DNA of 50,503 bases from Chitinivibrionales bacterium (GTDB lineage: Bacteria > Fibrobacterota > Chitinivibrionia > Chitinivibrionales > FEN-1185). The position numbers were made by a program, and so were the translations under genes. Of this stretch, positions 1 to 7,867 are shown one piece after another. Below the pieces are notes generated by a model. It did not search any database and was not told the DNA's origin. It was given only the letters and a program-made list of their open reading frames with translations. The stretch is from the NCBI GenBank assembly GCA_035516255.1, contig DATJAL010000036.1:1-50503 (forward strand), read 5' to 3'. Numbering within the stretch: the stretch's first letter is position 1; each line of letters begins with the position of its first letter.

Positions 1-141
1 GAATACGCGCTGGCGAAGGCGACGAGCATGATGAAGAGCGCGGGCCAGGTGAAGGAGATCGAGAAGTCGAAGAAGGAAGAGGAGAATATCAACAAAGAGA
101 TCGAGAACCTCAAGAAAAAGCTTAATAACGAGAAAAAGTAA
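1..141 (+). CDS. C-terminal end of a coiled-coil protein (partial)
   Basis: Frame 1 is open from the window edge to a TAA at 139-141 and gives 46 residues. They are almost all Lys, Glu, Asn and Ile or Leu in heptad-like order, as in the end of a long coiled coil. The Lys/Glu-rich tail and clean reading frame make it a real gene end, but the function cannot be told because the body lies outside the window. It is followed by about 95 bp before the next gene, in the same direction, with no clear terminator between them. Confidence 0.6.
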   Translation, partial: EYALAKATSMMKSAGQVKEIEKSKKEEENINKEIENLKKKLNNEKK

Positions 142-237
142 CGGGCGGGTTTTCTTCCGCTTGAAAAATGGAGAGAGAAGACGTAGTTTAAGGGCAGTCA
201 GGATGAAAATCTTTGAAAAGAAAGCGCAGGGGGTCTT

Positions 238-1536
238 ATGAAGTTGAGTGTCCAGGCAATGCTGCTTGCGGTGGCCGTTTTCGCTGCCGGCCCGTGGGCG
301 GCGCCCAGGAAGATCGTTGTTCCCGCCAACGCGCCGACCATCCAGAAAGCGCTTGACGAAGCGGATGAGGGAGACACCGTGTTCGTGAGCAACGGCACGT
401 ACAAGGAAAGCATCGTGATGAAGGACAACGTCGTGCTCGAGGGCCAGGACGCGGAGAAGACCATCATCCACGGCAATGCCAGCAAGCCGGTGGTCGAGGG
501 AGCAAACCGAGCGGTGATCAGGAACTTCACCATCGAGCACGGGAGCACGGGCATCATCTGCAAGAACACCAACCCCGTCATCGAGCACAACATCGTCCGC
601 AGCAACCGCACCGGCGTCCACGCGCTCATCTCGCTGCCCGAAATCAAGAACAACATCATCTACGGCAACGAATGGACCGGCCTGTACTGCGAGCTGATCA
701 CCAACTCGCAACGCACGTCCATCGACCACAATTTCATCGGCGAGAACAACTACAGCGGCATCATGCTGGCGCACAAGAGCGAGGTGCTGATCCAGAACAC
801 GATCCTGTTCAACAACAAGCAGTACGGCATCTACGTCAACGAGGACTCGAAGCGCTCGCGCATCGTATATAACGACTTTTGGGGCAACCGCAACTCCTAC
901 AATATGTACGCGGTGATCAACGAGACCAACATCGCCAAAGACCCGGGCCTGAACGAGATGGGCGTCAAGGACTTCTCCTTTGCCGATTTCGGCGGCAAAA
1001 ACTATCCGCTCGCGGGGCTGGGTAAGAGCGGCGGCGACATCGGCCCCATGTCGGAGGCGGCGCTTAACAGAATGCGCATCGATACGGACGGCGACGGCAT
1101 CCCCGACGACGTCGACCAGTGTCCCGATGTCCCCGAAGACAGGGACGGGTTCCAGGACGAGGACGGCTGTCCCGATTTCGACAACGACAACGACGGCATC
1201 TACGACGCGCAGGACAAGTGCCCCAACGAACCCGAGGACTACGACGGCTACCAGGACGAGGACGGGTGCCCTGATCCCGACAACGACGGCGACGGCATCC
1301 CCGACAAGCTTGACAAATGCCCCAACATCCCCGAGGACATAGACGGGTACGAGGATGACGACGGCTGCCCTGACGGCGGCGGCCCAGGCAAGATGCCCGC
1401 CACCGGCGCGGCACCGGCAAAGACCGGGGTGACGGCAACGAAGTCCGCAGCCGGCCAGCAGGGCCCGGCGACAACGGCAACGCCGGCGGATGCAAAGAAG
1501 AAGGAAGCGAAAAAGACTGAGCCGGCGAAGCAATAG
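238..1536 (+). CDS. Secreted parallel beta-helix protein with thrombospondin type-3 repeats
   Basis: A 432-residue exported protein. Residues 1-22 form a signal peptide with a hydrophobic core ending at Ala-Ala. Residues about 27-240 look like a right-handed parallel beta-helix of the NosD/DUF1565 type: it opens with a PTIQKALDEADEGDTV-like block and continues with repeated N-x-I and G-I turns. Residues about 280-375 hold three copies of the Asp-rich thrombospondin-3 calcium-binding repeat (DGDGIPD...CP...EDxDGxxDxDGCPD). A Pro/Ala/Lys-rich tail follows. Such TSP3 blocks often link to an OmpA domain, but none is present here. A GGGGG-rich ribosome site lies just before the ATG. A polysaccharide-binding or cell-surface role is possible. 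The fold is well supported and the function is not known. Confidence 0.8.
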   Translation: MKLSVQAMLLAVAVFAAGPWAAPRKIVVPANAPTIQKALDEADEGDTVFVSNGTYKESIVMKDNVVLEGQDAEKTIIHGNASKPVVEGANRAVIRNFTIEHGSTGIICKNTNPVIEHNIVRSNRTGVHALISLPEIKNNIIYGNEWTGLYCELITNSQRTSIDHNFIGENNYSGIMLAHKSEVLIQNTILFNNKQYGIYVNEDSKRSRIVYNDFWGNRNSYNMYAVINETNIAKDPGLNEMGVKDFSFADFGGKNYPLAGLGKSGGDIGPMSEAALNRMRIDTDGDGIPDDVDQCPDVPEDRDGFQDEDGCPDFDNDNDGIYDAQDKCPNEPEDYDGYQDEDGCPDPDNDGDGIPDKLDKCPNIPEDIDGYEDDDGCPDGGGPGKMPATGAAPAKTGVTATKSAAGQQGPATTATPADAKKKEAKKTEPAKQ

Positions 1537-1561
1537 GATTTGTCAAACAGGATTTATAGTG

Positions 1562-1587
1562 AAGGGGAGTGAAAGCTCCCCTTTTTT
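1562..1587 (+). terminator. Rho-independent terminator after the beta-helix gene
   Basis: An 8-bp perfect stem (AAGGGGAG at 1562-1569, CTCCCCTT at 1576-1583) with a 6-nt loop is followed by a run of T. It sits 25 bp after the stop codon. Confidence 0.85.
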
Positions 1588-1661
1588 ATTGCCGGAAGGA
1601 ATGCTATTTTATGTGCGATAGTCAAGATTCCCGGTGATGCTTTAATTGCTTTTTATTATTA

Positions 1662-3701
1662 TCAACTCAATCCAACCGTATTCTTCCCGTCCATAATAAT
1701 CAACCCCTCAAAAAACTCCCTCGCCTCCCCGGTGCATTTGAACGGCCGCGGGCTCTTTCCCGCGCCGATGAAGAACCCCACTTCGTAGGCGACGGAGCCC
1801 GCCCGTATTTCCTGTCCGTCAACGTGTACGCCCATGGTGTCGAGGCGGCAGTTCTTCCAATAGGGAGGGGAGTTTCGGGCGGATGAGGGAAGGTACACAA
1901 GGCCCTTGGTGCGGCCCCAGAGGAACTGGAACAGAAGGCGGCTCTCGACGCTGGCCCAGAATGACGGGCAGGGGACCTCCTTGAACACCTTGAGGGACGG
2001 CGTGAACGTCTCGCGGAGCGAGCCGCTGGAGAATTCGACGCGGTGTTTGGTCCAGATGTCGTTGACAATATAGACAGGCGAGAGGATCTGGTCCTCGAGC
2101 CGCACGTCTTTTTCAGCCACGATCCTGTCGAACACCACGAGGCCCTCGTCGGCCCAGGTGACCACGCGCGCGTCCCTGCGCAGCAGTTTTTCGCCCGCCG
2201 CGTTAAGGTAAGAGATGCGGCCCATGGTTTCGAACCCGTCTTTCTGGAACCGGTCGCTGTGGTACACGACTTCCCATTGCTTGACACGGTCGGACACGGC
2301 CGGGATGCCGAGCATGGCGGCCCTGTGCTGCATAATGAGCTCGGGGTAGCTGTGCAGGTTGAGCCCCACCATGGGATGGCCGCCCAGCGCCTTCCACGCC
2401 ACGCTGCGCGTCATGCGCACGTTCCGGCGGTAGCACACTTCCACGTACGGATAGATGTGCCGCGTGTCAACGGCGTTCTCGAGCTGGCCCGCGCTGTAAA
2501 ACCTGAATTCTTCGGGAAAGGGCAGCACGGCAAGCATGGCGAGCTCGAAGCCCACCTGGCTCTGGAAAAAAAGTTCCCAGCCCTCATGCGCGGGCGTGAA
2601 ACCAAGCACCCACGGCGGTCCTGATTTTTCCTGCGAGGCAAGCTGGCCGTCCATCCAGGTGAGGAGTTTGTTCGTGATCGAAAGCGCGCGCGGGTCGTTG
2701 TTCCACAGGCCCCAGGCAAGGGCGAACGGCCGGGGCAGGAAGTAGGGCAGGTCCTGGCCGCCGGGCGCGTAGAACATGCCGTTGGGAAGGCAGAACCGAA
2801 GCAGCAGGTCGAACGTTTCCTGGTGGTTCTTGCGCCTGAAATATTCCGGCACAGGGTTCTTGTGCAGCGTGTAGGCGGCCATGGACAGCGCCACCCACAT
2901 GCCGTAGCACAGGATTTCGGGATGGAAAAACCCGTGGTTCTCTGCGGTCATGTCGGAAAACAGCGTCTGCGTTGTTGCGAAATGGGAAACAGAATGTTCG
3001 AGATATTCCGAGTGATCGGCCTTGTCGGCCTGCGACGTGGCGATGTTGAGCGCCCAGACTGCGCCGGCGCGCTTCCAGCGCCCGGCGTTGGGATTGTTGG
3101 GGCACAAATTTATGGCCCAGCTCAGGCACAAGGCGTCGATGGCGTTTTCCTCGATCTTGGTGTCAACGTCGCACCCGCTGGGCGGCGGCACGCCGATGAA
3201 CCGGTCGGCCTCGAAGGCGGCCACGCGCTTTACTTTTTCAACAAGCTCCGGTCCCAGAACATCCTGCGCGAGGCGGCAGCACAGGCCGAGCAGCGCGGCC
3301 CACAGGCCGCTGCGCCAGTTCTCCCCCCAGCGCTTGCGTCCCAGGAATGTCTCGACGTCGCGGTTGCCGGCGAGGTGGGTGTCGCACGCCCATGCAACGC
3401 CCTTCCGCAGCATATCGTCAAGGCGTTCCTTTGACAGGTGCGGCTCAAGCAGACACGTCTCGCTTCTGTAAACATATGCGGCGAGGAGGCACAGCGTCTG
3501 CAGGTGCGGGCGCAGCACATATTCGACCACCGGCGACGATGACGCCACCGAACGCATGTTGAAGGCGGCGGGGTCTGTGGCGCCGAACATGCCGGTGCCG
3601 TCGCCGAGGTCGTGCCACGACGCGAGATAGTAGTCGAGGCCGTGCAGCAGCAGCTGCAGGATGGGGCGGGGCTCGAGCTTTTCTTCAAAGTGAAGCGTCA
3701 T
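1662..3701 (-). CDS. Heparinase II/III-like (alpha/alpha-toroid plus beta-sandwich) protein
   Basis: A 679-residue protein without a signal peptide. The first ~400 residues are alpha-helical and rich in Trp, His and Tyr, with conserved-looking blocks such as TAENHGFFHPE and YAPGGQDLPYF. The last ~280 residues are beta-rich. This order resembles polysaccharide lyases of the heparinase II/III and alginate-lyase classes and their inactive relatives; the N-H-G-F-H-P segment (around residue 255) is where such enzymes often keep a catalytic Asn/His. I cannot identify a precise family or substrate. The start lies 6 bp after the stop of a small upstream gene, so the two are probably translated together. 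It could also be a non-catalytic relative acting in the cytoplasm. Confidence 0.5.
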   Translation of the reverse strand: MTLHFEEKLEPRPILQLLLHGLDYYLASWHDLGDGTGMFGATDPAAFNMRSVASSSPVVEYVLRPHLQTLCLLAAYVYRSETCLLEPHLSKERLDDMLRKGVAWACDTHLAGNRDVETFLGRKRWGENWRSGLWAALLGLCCRLAQDVLGPELVEKVKRVAAFEADRFIGVPPPSGCDVDTKIEENAIDALCLSWAINLCPNNPNAGRWKRAGAVWALNIATSQADKADHSEYLEHSVSHFATTQTLFSDMTAENHGFFHPEILCYGMWVALSMAAYTLHKNPVPEYFRRKNHQETFDLLLRFCLPNGMFYAPGGQDLPYFLPRPFALAWGLWNNDPRALSITNKLLTWMDGQLASQEKSGPPWVLGFTPAHEGWELFFQSQVGFELAMLAVLPFPEEFRFYSAGQLENAVDTRHIYPYVEVCYRRNVRMTRSVAWKALGGHPMVGLNLHSYPELIMQHRAAMLGIPAVSDRVKQWEVVYHSDRFQKDGFETMGRISYLNAAGEKLLRRDARVVTWADEGLVVFDRIVAEKDVRLEDQILSPVYIVNDIWTKHRVEFSSGSLRETFTPSLKVFKEVPCPSFWASVESRLLFQFLWGRTKGLVYLPSSARNSPPYWKNCRLDTMGVHVDGQEIRAGSVAYEVGFFIGAGKSPRPFKCTGEAREFFEGLIIMDGKNTVGLS

Positions 3702-3707
3702 AGCGGT

Positions 3708-3947
3708 TCAGGAGCGTTCTGGGGAAAGCGGATGGTCCATGGGATACACCGAGATCTGGCCGGCACCGGCGTCGTCGCCGCATTTTTTCGCGAACTCGCG
3801 TGCCGTGTTCGAGTCGTACAGCACCACAAAGCCGTCGCCGAAAAAATGCGGCCGCCTCTCGCCCTGAAGCCAGGAAAAATATTTATCAACTTGGTTCCGA
3901 AGGAACGAGCCGTCCTGTCCCGAATACCCGATGCCGATGTAGGCCAT
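3708..3947 (-). CDS. Small hypothetical protein paired with the heparinase-like gene
   Basis: A 79-residue protein rich in Gly, Tyr, Phe and Asp. It ends 6 bp before the heparinase-like start, and an AAAGGA-like ribosome site lies upstream of its ATG. The composition (GIGYSGQDG, HFFGDGFVVLYDS) looks like a real folded protein rather than a frame shadow. The spacing suggests a two-gene operon. The sequence looks as if it could be the stub of a longer domain, since a different frame stays open further upstream, so a truncated gene is possible. No family recognised. Confidence 0.5.
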   Translation of the reverse strand: MAYIGIGYSGQDGSFLRNQVDKYFSWLQGERRPHFFGDGFVVLYDSNTAREFAKKCGDDAGAGQISVYPMDHPLSPERS

Positions 3948-3976
3948 AGCGGGATTAATCCTTTACATAGAAAAGA

Positions 3977-4112
3977 TCCCCGCAGAGACACAGAGGGCAC
4001 AGAGAAAAACAAAATTGGAAATTGCAGGTTGAAAGCGACAAAACAAATAATTAACCTTAAACTTTCAACTTCCAACGTTGAACTATGTATGTTTTCTGCG
4101 ACTCGGCGGTGA
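3977..4112. repeat. CACCGCAGAG-type inverted repeat, copy 1
   Basis: The left end reads CCCCGCAGAGACACAGAGG and the right end TTTTCTGCGACTCGGCGGTGA, which is an imperfect inverted complement. The interior is AT-rich and includes a stretch of TTTCAACTT-like words. Two further copies of this arrangement lie at 21883-21952 and 22418-22532. Confidence 0.7.
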
Positions 4113-4252
4113 TGGTTCACTCAACTGAGATGCGCAATAGAAAAATATGTTGTCGCCAAGAGCAGTGAACAGTGTTGACGGAAACCTCACGCAGGTCCGG
4201 TCAACCATTGACAAAATAAAAATTGAAAAACCGCATCACGAAAAAAGGTTAC

Positions 4253-4281
4253 TTGAAGTAATGTCCTTCGGGTATTATTTT
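4253..4281 (+). promoter_or_regulatory. Candidate sigma70-type promoter for tRNA-Ala
   Basis: TTGAAG at 4253-4258 and TATTTT at 4276-4281 are separated by 17 bp. The predicted start, about 7 bp downstream, would fall a few bases before the tRNA 5' end. Only the hexamers and spacing support it. Confidence 0.35.
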
Positions 4282-4292
4282 TATGTCCCTGT

Positions 4293-4368
4293 GGGGCTGT
4301 AGCTCAGCTGGGAGAGCGGTTGGTTCGCAATCAACAGGCCAGGGGTTCAATCCCCCTCAGCTCCACCA
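4293..4368 (+). tRNA. tRNA-Ala, anticodon CGC
   Basis: A full cloverleaf can be drawn. The acceptor GGGGCTG pairs with CAGCTCC and contains the G3:U70 pair that marks alanine tRNAs. The D-arm stem is GCTC/GAGC, the anticodon stem GTTGG/TCAAC with loop TTCGCAA, and the T-arm AGGGG/CCCCT with TTCAATC. The anticodon CGC is at 4326-4328 and reads GCG codons. The 3' CCA is encoded. The methyltransferase gene starts 34 bp downstream. Confidence 0.95.
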
Positions 4369-4402
4369 CTTCTTTTTTCTTCCCCGTTGAGAGCCCCAAG
4401 CC

Positions 4403-5200
4403 ATGCGCTGTCCCATCTGCAACACTGAAAATCACGTTGCGTTTTCCGCAACAGTGATCACCAAATACGCCGTATCGTATTTCTCGTGCGGAAATTGCGG
4501 TTTTGTCCACACCCAAGAGCCGTATTGGCTCGAGGAAGTTTACAAAGAGGCGCATAACGACGAAGACACGGGTTCGCTTCAGCGGAACCTTTTTCTTTCA
4601 AAGATCGTCCCGTCCGTCATTTTCTCGTTTTTCAATCCTCATGGCCGGTTCCTTGATTTCGGCGGCGGCCACGGCGTGTTCTGCAGGCTTATGCGGGATC
4701 AAGGATTTGATTATTTCTGGAAGGACGCATACGCAAAGAACATTTTCTCACGCGGTTTTGAACTTTCAGAACATAACGGCCCTGTTGAAATGGTGACCGC
4801 CATCGAGTGCTTCGAGCATTTTCCCCGGCCGGTCGAGGAGATCCAATCAATGCTTGCGACCTCGGCGAATATTTTTTTTACCACGGATCTGCTTCCCTCG
4901 CCGGTGCCAGGAGCCGGCCAATGGTACTATTACGCACCTACCCACGGCCAGCATATTTCGTTTTATTCACTTAAGACGCTTTCGTTTCTCGCCGCACATT
5001 TCGGATTGAACGTGTATTCCAATGGTTCTAACATTCATTTGTTCACAAAAAAGAAATTGACGGATTCAAAATTCAAGAGAGCGCTCAAAACGGGATTTCT
5101 CGTGCGCCAGAAAATACGCATGATGATGAAAAGCAGGACGAAGCAAGACGAGGAGTTGATAATTGCGAGGAAGAAACAAGGCGGAAAAGTAACAAAGTGA
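4403..5200 (+). CDS. Class I SAM-dependent methyltransferase with N-terminal zinc ribbon
   Basis: A 265-residue protein. The N-terminus has two CxxC pairs (Cys3/Cys6 and a CGNC near residue 30), as expected for a small zinc ribbon. A glycine-rich SAM-binding motif I, LDFGGGHGVF, follows around residues 84-93. The segment AIECFEHFPRP fits motif IV (the Methyltransf_23 type has EHxxxP here). The Lys-rich C-terminal tail ends before a repeat-rich gap. Similar proteins are found in sugar or surface-polysaccharide methylation, but the substrate cannot be read from the sequence. It lies just after tRNA-Ala and may be co-transcribed with it. Confidence 0.75.
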   Translation: MRCPICNTENHVAFSATVITKYAVSYFSCGNCGFVHTQEPYWLEEVYKEAHNDEDTGSLQRNLFLSKIVPSVIFSFFNPHGRFLDFGGGHGVFCRLMRDQGFDYFWKDAYAKNIFSRGFELSEHNGPVEMVTAIECFEHFPRPVEEIQSMLATSANIFFTTDLLPSPVPGAGQWYYYAPTHGQHISFYSLKTLSFLAAHFGLNVYSNGSNIHLFTKKKLTDSKFKRALKTGFLVRQKIRMMMKSRTKQDEELIIARKKQGGKVTK

Positions 5201-5646
5201 CGAAGATTATTCAGTCAAGAAGAATTTATTTGTCTATAACATTTATTGATCGGAATAAAAGATGGGTTCCCGATTTCGCGGGAATGGCACAATAAGTAAT
5301 GCCATCTGGTTACTGGAGGACTAATAAATCTGGTGCTGGAAGATATTTTTAAGGAGATTGCCTCGTCGAAGACTCCTCGCAATGACCCCCCTACCAAAAC
5401 AGCTACCGCTCGCGGGTGCGCCCAAAAAATAGCGGTCAGAGATCGGCAGTCAGCGGTCACAGATCGGAATCAATTTGCGTAATGCGGTATTGATAAAGTG
5501 GACTCGCGTGGCATCTACATCGGTTTATTCACTATCGCTCGCCAGCGGTAGGCAGGACTGGAGGGTGAGCCAGAGCGAATTGCCGACCGACCCGAAGCCC
5601 GAAGTTTACTGAGGGCGAGGGGAACGCACAACATTGTATTAATTTC
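5201..5646. other. Gene-free region made of stacked repeat fragments
   Basis: No convincing gene. In order it holds: a short hairpin GTTCCCGATTTCGCGGGAAT (5266-5285); an element AGGAGATTGCC...CTCGCAATGAC (5352-5387), a form I recall as a common interspersed repeat in many bacteria; a fragment CCGCTCGCGGGTGCGCCC (5406-5423) shared with the repeats at 20270-20491 and 38113-38287; a 16-nt direct repeat AGCGGTCAnAGATCGG at 5431-5446 and 5452-5467; and a copy of the GCGTT/AACGC family at 5545-5627. Confidence 0.7.
5545..5627 (-). repeat. GC-rich GCGTT...family repeat, copy B
   Basis: Read on the minus strand it opens with GCGTTCCCCTCGCCCTCAG and ends in CCTGCCTACCGC. Its first ~40 nt are essentially identical to the start of the copy at 7569, and its centre (a CTCTGGCTCACCCT block) matches the copy at 16930. 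Confidence 0.8.
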
Positions 5647-6900
5647 TTATGCTATCTTTCTGTCAACCTTCAACCCGATCACCGGCTCGATCTTCCTCAA
5701 TATCACGTCGCGGGTGATGAGGCATTCCTTCACGTCGTCGCGCGAGGGGATGTCGAACATGATGGTGATGAGCACGCTCTCCAGCACGCTGCGCAGGCCG
5801 CGGGCGCCGGTTTTTTTTGCAAGCGCGATCTTCACCACTTCGCGCAAGGCGTCCATGGAAAACGTGAGGCGGATGCCTTCCATAGCGAACAGCTTTTGGA
5901 ACTGCTTGGTGAGCGCGTTTTTCGGCTCGGTGAGGATCTTAAGCAGGGCCTCGTCGTCGAGCTGGTCGAGCCCGAACACCGCAGGCACCCTGCCCACGAT
6001 TTCCGGGATCATGCCGTATTTGATGAGGTCGTCGGGTTCCACTTTACGGAGGAGAGCGCCGATCGAGTTGCCGTGCCGGCGCCTTAGCTCCGCGTTGAAC
6101 CCCATGCGGCTCTGGCCGATTCGAGCCTCGATGATGTCCTCGAGCCCCACGTAGGCGCCGCCGCAGATGAACAGGATGTCGCGCGTGTTGATGGGGATCA
6201 GGTTCTGCTCCGGGTGCTTGCGGCCTCCCTTGGGCGGCACGTTGGCGATGGTGCCTTCAAGAATTTTGAGCATGGCCTGCTGTACGCCCTCGCCCGACAC
6301 GTCGCGCGTAATGGACGGGTTGGGCGACTTCCGGGCGATCTTGTCGAATTCGTCTATGTAAATGATGCCCTTTTCCGCCTTGGCAACCTCGTAGTTTGCA
6401 ACCTGCAGAAGGCGCACGAGCATGTTTTCCACGTCCTCGCCCACATAGCCGGCCTCGGTATAGACCGTGGCGTCAACAATGGTGAAAGGCACCTTGAGCA
6501 TTTTCGCGAGCGTCTGCGCGATGAGCGTCTTGCCCGTGCCCGTGGGGCCGATGAGCAGGATGTTGCTTTTTTCGATCTCCACGCCGTCGTCGGTTGCCTG
6601 CGAGCGCGACAGGATGCGCTTGAAATGGTTGTACGCGGCCACGCACACGCCTTTTTTCACCTCGTCCTGGCCGATCACGTACTGGTCGAGGAACGCCTTC
6701 ATCTCCCGCGGCGTGGGCAGCGAATCGAGCGCAAGGTCGCCCGGCGTCTTCGCCTTGTCCTCCCGCAGGATCTCGTTGCACATCTCCACGCACTCGTCGC
6801 AGATGTGGACCGACGGTCCGGTGATGAGCTTTGCCACCGCGTCCGCGCTCTTGCCGCAGAAGCTGCACTTGATGCCGGGGTACTTGGGCTTAGAGGTCAT
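5647..6900 (-). CDS. clpX: ATP-dependent Clp protease ATP-binding subunit ClpX
   Basis: A 417-residue AAA+ unfoldase, the normal length, that feeds substrates to ClpP. Its zinc-binding domain has Cys12, Cys15, Cys34 and Cys37. It is followed by Walker A GPTGTGKT (about residue 117), Walker [12 protein letters not shown], and the arginine-finger/sensor region with [19 protein letters not shown]. The IGF-type ClpP-contact loop appears as IGQSRMGF rather than plain IGF. The ATG lies one base after the clpP stop (TAA-C-ATG), so the two are translationally coupled. The order tig-clpP-clpX is the classic bacterial one. Confidence 0.97.
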   Translation of the reverse strand: MTSKPKYPGIKCSFCGKSADAVAKLITGPSVHICDECVEMCNEILREDKAKTPGDLALDSLPTPREMKAFLDQYVIGQDEVKKGVCVAAYNHFKRILSRSQATDDGVEIEKSNILLIGPTGTGKTLIAQTLAKMLKVPFTIVDATVYTEAGYVGEDVENMLVRLLQVANYEVAKAEKGIIYIDEFDKIARKSPNPSITRDVSGEGVQQAMLKILEGTIANVPPKGGRKHPEQNLIPINTRDILFICGGAYVGLEDIIEARIGQSRMGFNAELRRRHGNSIGALLRKVEPDDLIKYGMIPEIVGRVPAVFGLDQLDDEALLKILTEPKNALTKQFQKLFAMEGIRLTFSMDALREVVKIALAKKTGARGLRSVLESVLITIMFDIPSRDDVKECLITRDVILRKIEPVIGLKVDRKIA

Positions 6901-6901
6901 G

Positions 6902-7489
6902 TTATTTTTCCCGTTTGGTAAGAATTTCGTCTATGATGCCATAGGCCTTTGCCTCGTTGACGTCCATGAAGAAATTGCGGTCGGTGTCCTTGCGGATCAC
7001 GTCGATGGGTTGGCCCGTGTGCTTCACGAGGATCTCGTTGAGCGATTCCTTGACGCGCATGATTTCCTTGGCGTGGATCGCGATGTCGGCTGCCTGGCCG
7101 CCGGCGCCGCCCGCCGGCTGGTGCAGCATGATGCGCGAGTGGGGCAGCGCGTACCGCTTGCCCTTGGCGCCGGCGGCGAGCAGAATGGCGCCCATGCTCG
7201 CTGCCTGGCCGATGCAGATGGTGCACACGTTGGGCTTGATGTATTGGATGGTGTCGTAGATGGCGAGCCCGGCCGAAACAATGCCGCCCGGCGAGTTGAT
7301 GTAGATGGTGATGTCCTTGTCGTCGTCCTCGTATTCGAGGAAGATGAGCTGGGCCATCACGAGATCGGCGATGGTCTCGTCGATTTCCTGGGCGAGAAAG
7401 ATGATGCGCTCTTTGAGCAGCCGCGAATAAATGTCATACGAGCGCTCTCCGCGGCCGGTCTGTTCGACTACTATTGGGACAAGTGACAT
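6902..7489 (-). CDS. clpP: ATP-dependent Clp protease proteolytic subunit ClpP
   Basis: A 195-residue serine peptidase (family S14) of normal length. The catalytic Ser98 lies in GQAASMG, His123 in MLHQPAGG, and the third residue of the triad is an Asp of the KDTDRNFF segment. The N-terminal [22 protein letters not shown] block is the standard gating and assembly region. A GAGGAA ribosome site precedes the ATG. It partners clpX immediately downstream. The 378-bp gap to tig contains an interspersed repeat, so clpP may have its own promoter. Confidence 0.97.
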   Translation of the reverse strand: MSLVPIVVEQTGRGERSYDIYSRLLKERIIFLAQEIDETIADLVMAQLIFLEYEDDDKDITIYINSPGGIVSAGLAIYDTIQYIKPNVCTICIGQAASMGAILLAAGAKGKRYALPHSRIMLHQPAGGAGGQAADIAIHAKEIMRVKESLNEILVKHTGQPIDVIRKDTDRNFFMDVNEAKAYGIIDEILTKREK

Positions 7490-7568
7490 AGTATTCCTCT
7501 TCTTTCCAGTTCTTATGATGTCATGATAAATTTGGTTTTGTCAAGTTAAATAAATTTCAAATTTATTT

Positions 7569-7775
7569 GGGCGTTCCCCTCGCCCTCAGTAAACTTCGGG
7601 CTTCGGGCCGACCCTCCTTCCGGTCCACCCCTTCGGGTGCTTCTCCCTCGTCAGGGATTTCCAAGGGTCACAAGGGTCGTCGTCCTTCTGCTCGGGCTGC
7701 CACGGCCCCTGTATGCCTGAGGGCGAGGGCCGGGCAGCACCGCTCTCCAGAGCGGCCTCCAGTCCTGCCTAACGC
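7569..7775 (+). repeat. GC-rich GCGTT...TAACGC family repeat, copy A (reference copy)
   Basis: It runs from GGGCGTTCCCC to CCTGCCTAACGC. The interior is a string of short hairpins (CACCCCTTCGGGTG, CTCGGGCTGCCACGGCC, CGCTCTCCAGAGCG). It fills most of the tig-clpP gap (7490-7867). Long blocks recur at 48249-48444, and the end together with its flank (GCGGCGGCGnAnnTCTA, GTCAAC) recurs at 38026-38056. Confidence 0.85.
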
Positions 7776-7867
7776 GGCGGCGGAGATCTAGTTCGTCAAC
7801 GACCTGCCTTGGCGCCAATCGAACAAAAACTTCTTATCGGACAAGATGGCATTCTCTTGTTTTACTT

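Noticed and set aside
3698-4120. A 140-residue minus-strand frame over the 79-residue gene
   Set aside because: It overlaps the small gene in another frame and extends into the repeat; its C-terminal part is a shadow of the repeat and the small gene.
5201-5646. A CRISPR array from the direct repeat AGCGGTCAnAGATCGG
   Set aside because: Only two units of 16 nt with 5-nt separation; no spacers, and no cas gene in the window.
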